The translations under genes and the position numbers were made by a program. The notes beneath the pieces are model-generated. The model was not told where the DNA came from, did not search any database, and saw nothing but the letters and a program-made list of their open reading frames with translations. Positions 5,545 to 5,831 of a stretch of DNA of 5,831 bases are shown in pieces. This DNA is from Candidatus Rifleibacteriota bacterium (GTDB lineage Bacteria; Riflebacteria; Ozemobacteria; Ozemobacterales; Ozemobacteraceae): the NCBI GenBank assembly GCA_022704885.1, contig JAKJFO010000039.1, positions 1-5,831 on the forward strand, in the 5' to 3' direction. Position 1 is the first letter of the stretch, and each line of letters begins with the position of its first letter.

Positions 5545-5575
5545 GGTGCGAATCTGAAAATCAGTTCACTGCACC
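5545..5575. terminator. Imperfect hairpin between the right-edge gene and the toxin-antitoxin promoter
   Basis: GGTGC (5545-5549) pairs with GCACC (5571-5575), GAA (5550-5552) with TTC (5565-5567), and CTGA (5554-5557) with TCAG (5561-5564) around a 3-base loop, with one- and three-base bulges. It starts 6 bases after the stop of the minus-strand gene at 5582 and ends just upstream of the -35 box. Read on the minus strand it is followed by GGCTTT, a poor U tract. It may be a weak terminator that insulates the toxin operon, or an extended operator. Both are inference. Confidence 0.35.
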
Positions 5576-5581
5576 AGGCAG

Positions 5582-5831
5582 TTATGAGGTCTTTGGCGTA
5601 ATATGGGCGTCGATAAGCTGATTTACTTTTGCCAGAAAGAGCTGATTGAAGCCGGGCAGCGTGACCATTGGTGTCTCCAGGCTTTCTGATAGCGGCTCAG
5701 AAACCCGACCATGGCGAACGACTTCGCGGCCGGCGTTTTTGACCAGATCGAGATAACTGGCCAGATATCCGGCGAATTCAGGTATACCGCCTGACAGCAG
5801 TGCGCCGGCACCACGATAGATTTCGCCGCTA
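5582..5831 (-). CDS. C-terminal fragment of an unidentified protein, cut by the right edge
   Basis: The minus strand is open from the window edge to a TAA at 5582-5584, giving the last 82 residues of a protein whose start lies beyond 5831. Composition is balanced and protein-like, with GAGALLSGGIPEFAGYLASY near the left of the fragment, a segment VTLPGFNQLFLAKVNQLIDA near the end, and the C-terminus HITPKTS. The other frames here are rich in Cys, His and Trp and look spurious. There is no membrane segment or recognisable motif in this piece. An in-frame ATG at the Met of TPMVTL would give only 28 residues and has no good ribosome binding site, so the longer frame is preferred. I do not recognise the family. 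Confidence 0.7.
   Translation of the reverse strand, partial: SGEIYRGAGALLSGGIPEFAGYLASYLDLVKNAGREVVRHGRVSEPLSESLETPMVTLPGFNQLFLAKVNQLIDAHITPKTS

Noticed and set aside
5623..5814. Minus-strand 63-codon frame near the right edge
   Set aside because: Rich in Cys, His and Trp with no ribosome binding site. The neighbouring frame ending at 5582 is open to the edge and protein-like.
1..5831. CRISPR arrays, tRNA or rRNA genes, insertion sequences, riboswitches
   Set aside because: No regularly spaced repeats, tRNA cloverleaf arms, rRNA segments, transposase motifs or terminal inverted repeats were found by reading both strands.

Overview
This window comes from a bacterial chromosome or large contig with roughly balanced base composition by eye. 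Most genes have Shine-Dalgarno sequences, and three products carry an N-terminal export or membrane-anchor sequence, which suggests an envelope-rich, probably Gram-negative-type bacterium. The lineage cannot be fixed from the sequence. The single-anchored protein with a pseudopilin-like tail recalls proteins of poorly cultivated lineages such as Planctomycetota, Lentisphaerota or Riflebacteria, but that is only an impression. There are no rRNA or tRNA genes, no CRISPR array and no recognisable insertion sequence.

Layout: (1) Positions 1-697, minus strand: the N-terminal 232 residues of a membrane-anchored protein that reaches an HFGGHG motif typical of caspase-like (clan CD: CHAT/C25) proteases just before the window edge. 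It is open at the left edge. A candidate promoter and an 8-bp inverted repeat lie upstream of it. (2) 848-1555, minus: a secreted protein of unknown function with its own hairpin terminator at 802-829. (3) 1556-1994: a 439-bp AT-rich stretch with no intact gene. It contains protein-like minus-strand reading frames that may be decayed coding sequence. (4) 1995-3311, plus: a 438-residue membrane-anchored protein of unknown function, TTG start, ending in a GspG-pseudopilin-like aspartate-rich loop. (5) 3357-4082, minus: a classical short-chain dehydrogenase. (6) 4289-4825, plus: a flavin reductase-like FMN-binding protein, divergent from the dehydrogenase. (7) 4849-5491, minus: a complete MazF/PemK toxin with an Arc-like ribbon-helix-helix antitoxin, overlapping by 11 bases, behind the strongest promoter in the window (perfect TTGACA, 17-bp spacer, TATATT) with an inverted repeat inside the spacer. 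(8) 5582-5831, minus: the C-terminal 82 residues of an unidentified protein entering from the right edge.

Most genes look like independent units. The only clear operon is the toxin-antitoxin pair. The dehydrogenase and flavin reductase are divergent neighbours and both are probably nucleotide-cofactor enzymes, but nothing in the sequence shows that they share a pathway. The most original material is the caspase-like protein at the left edge, the pseudopilin-tailed membrane protein, and the possibly decayed coding DNA between them.
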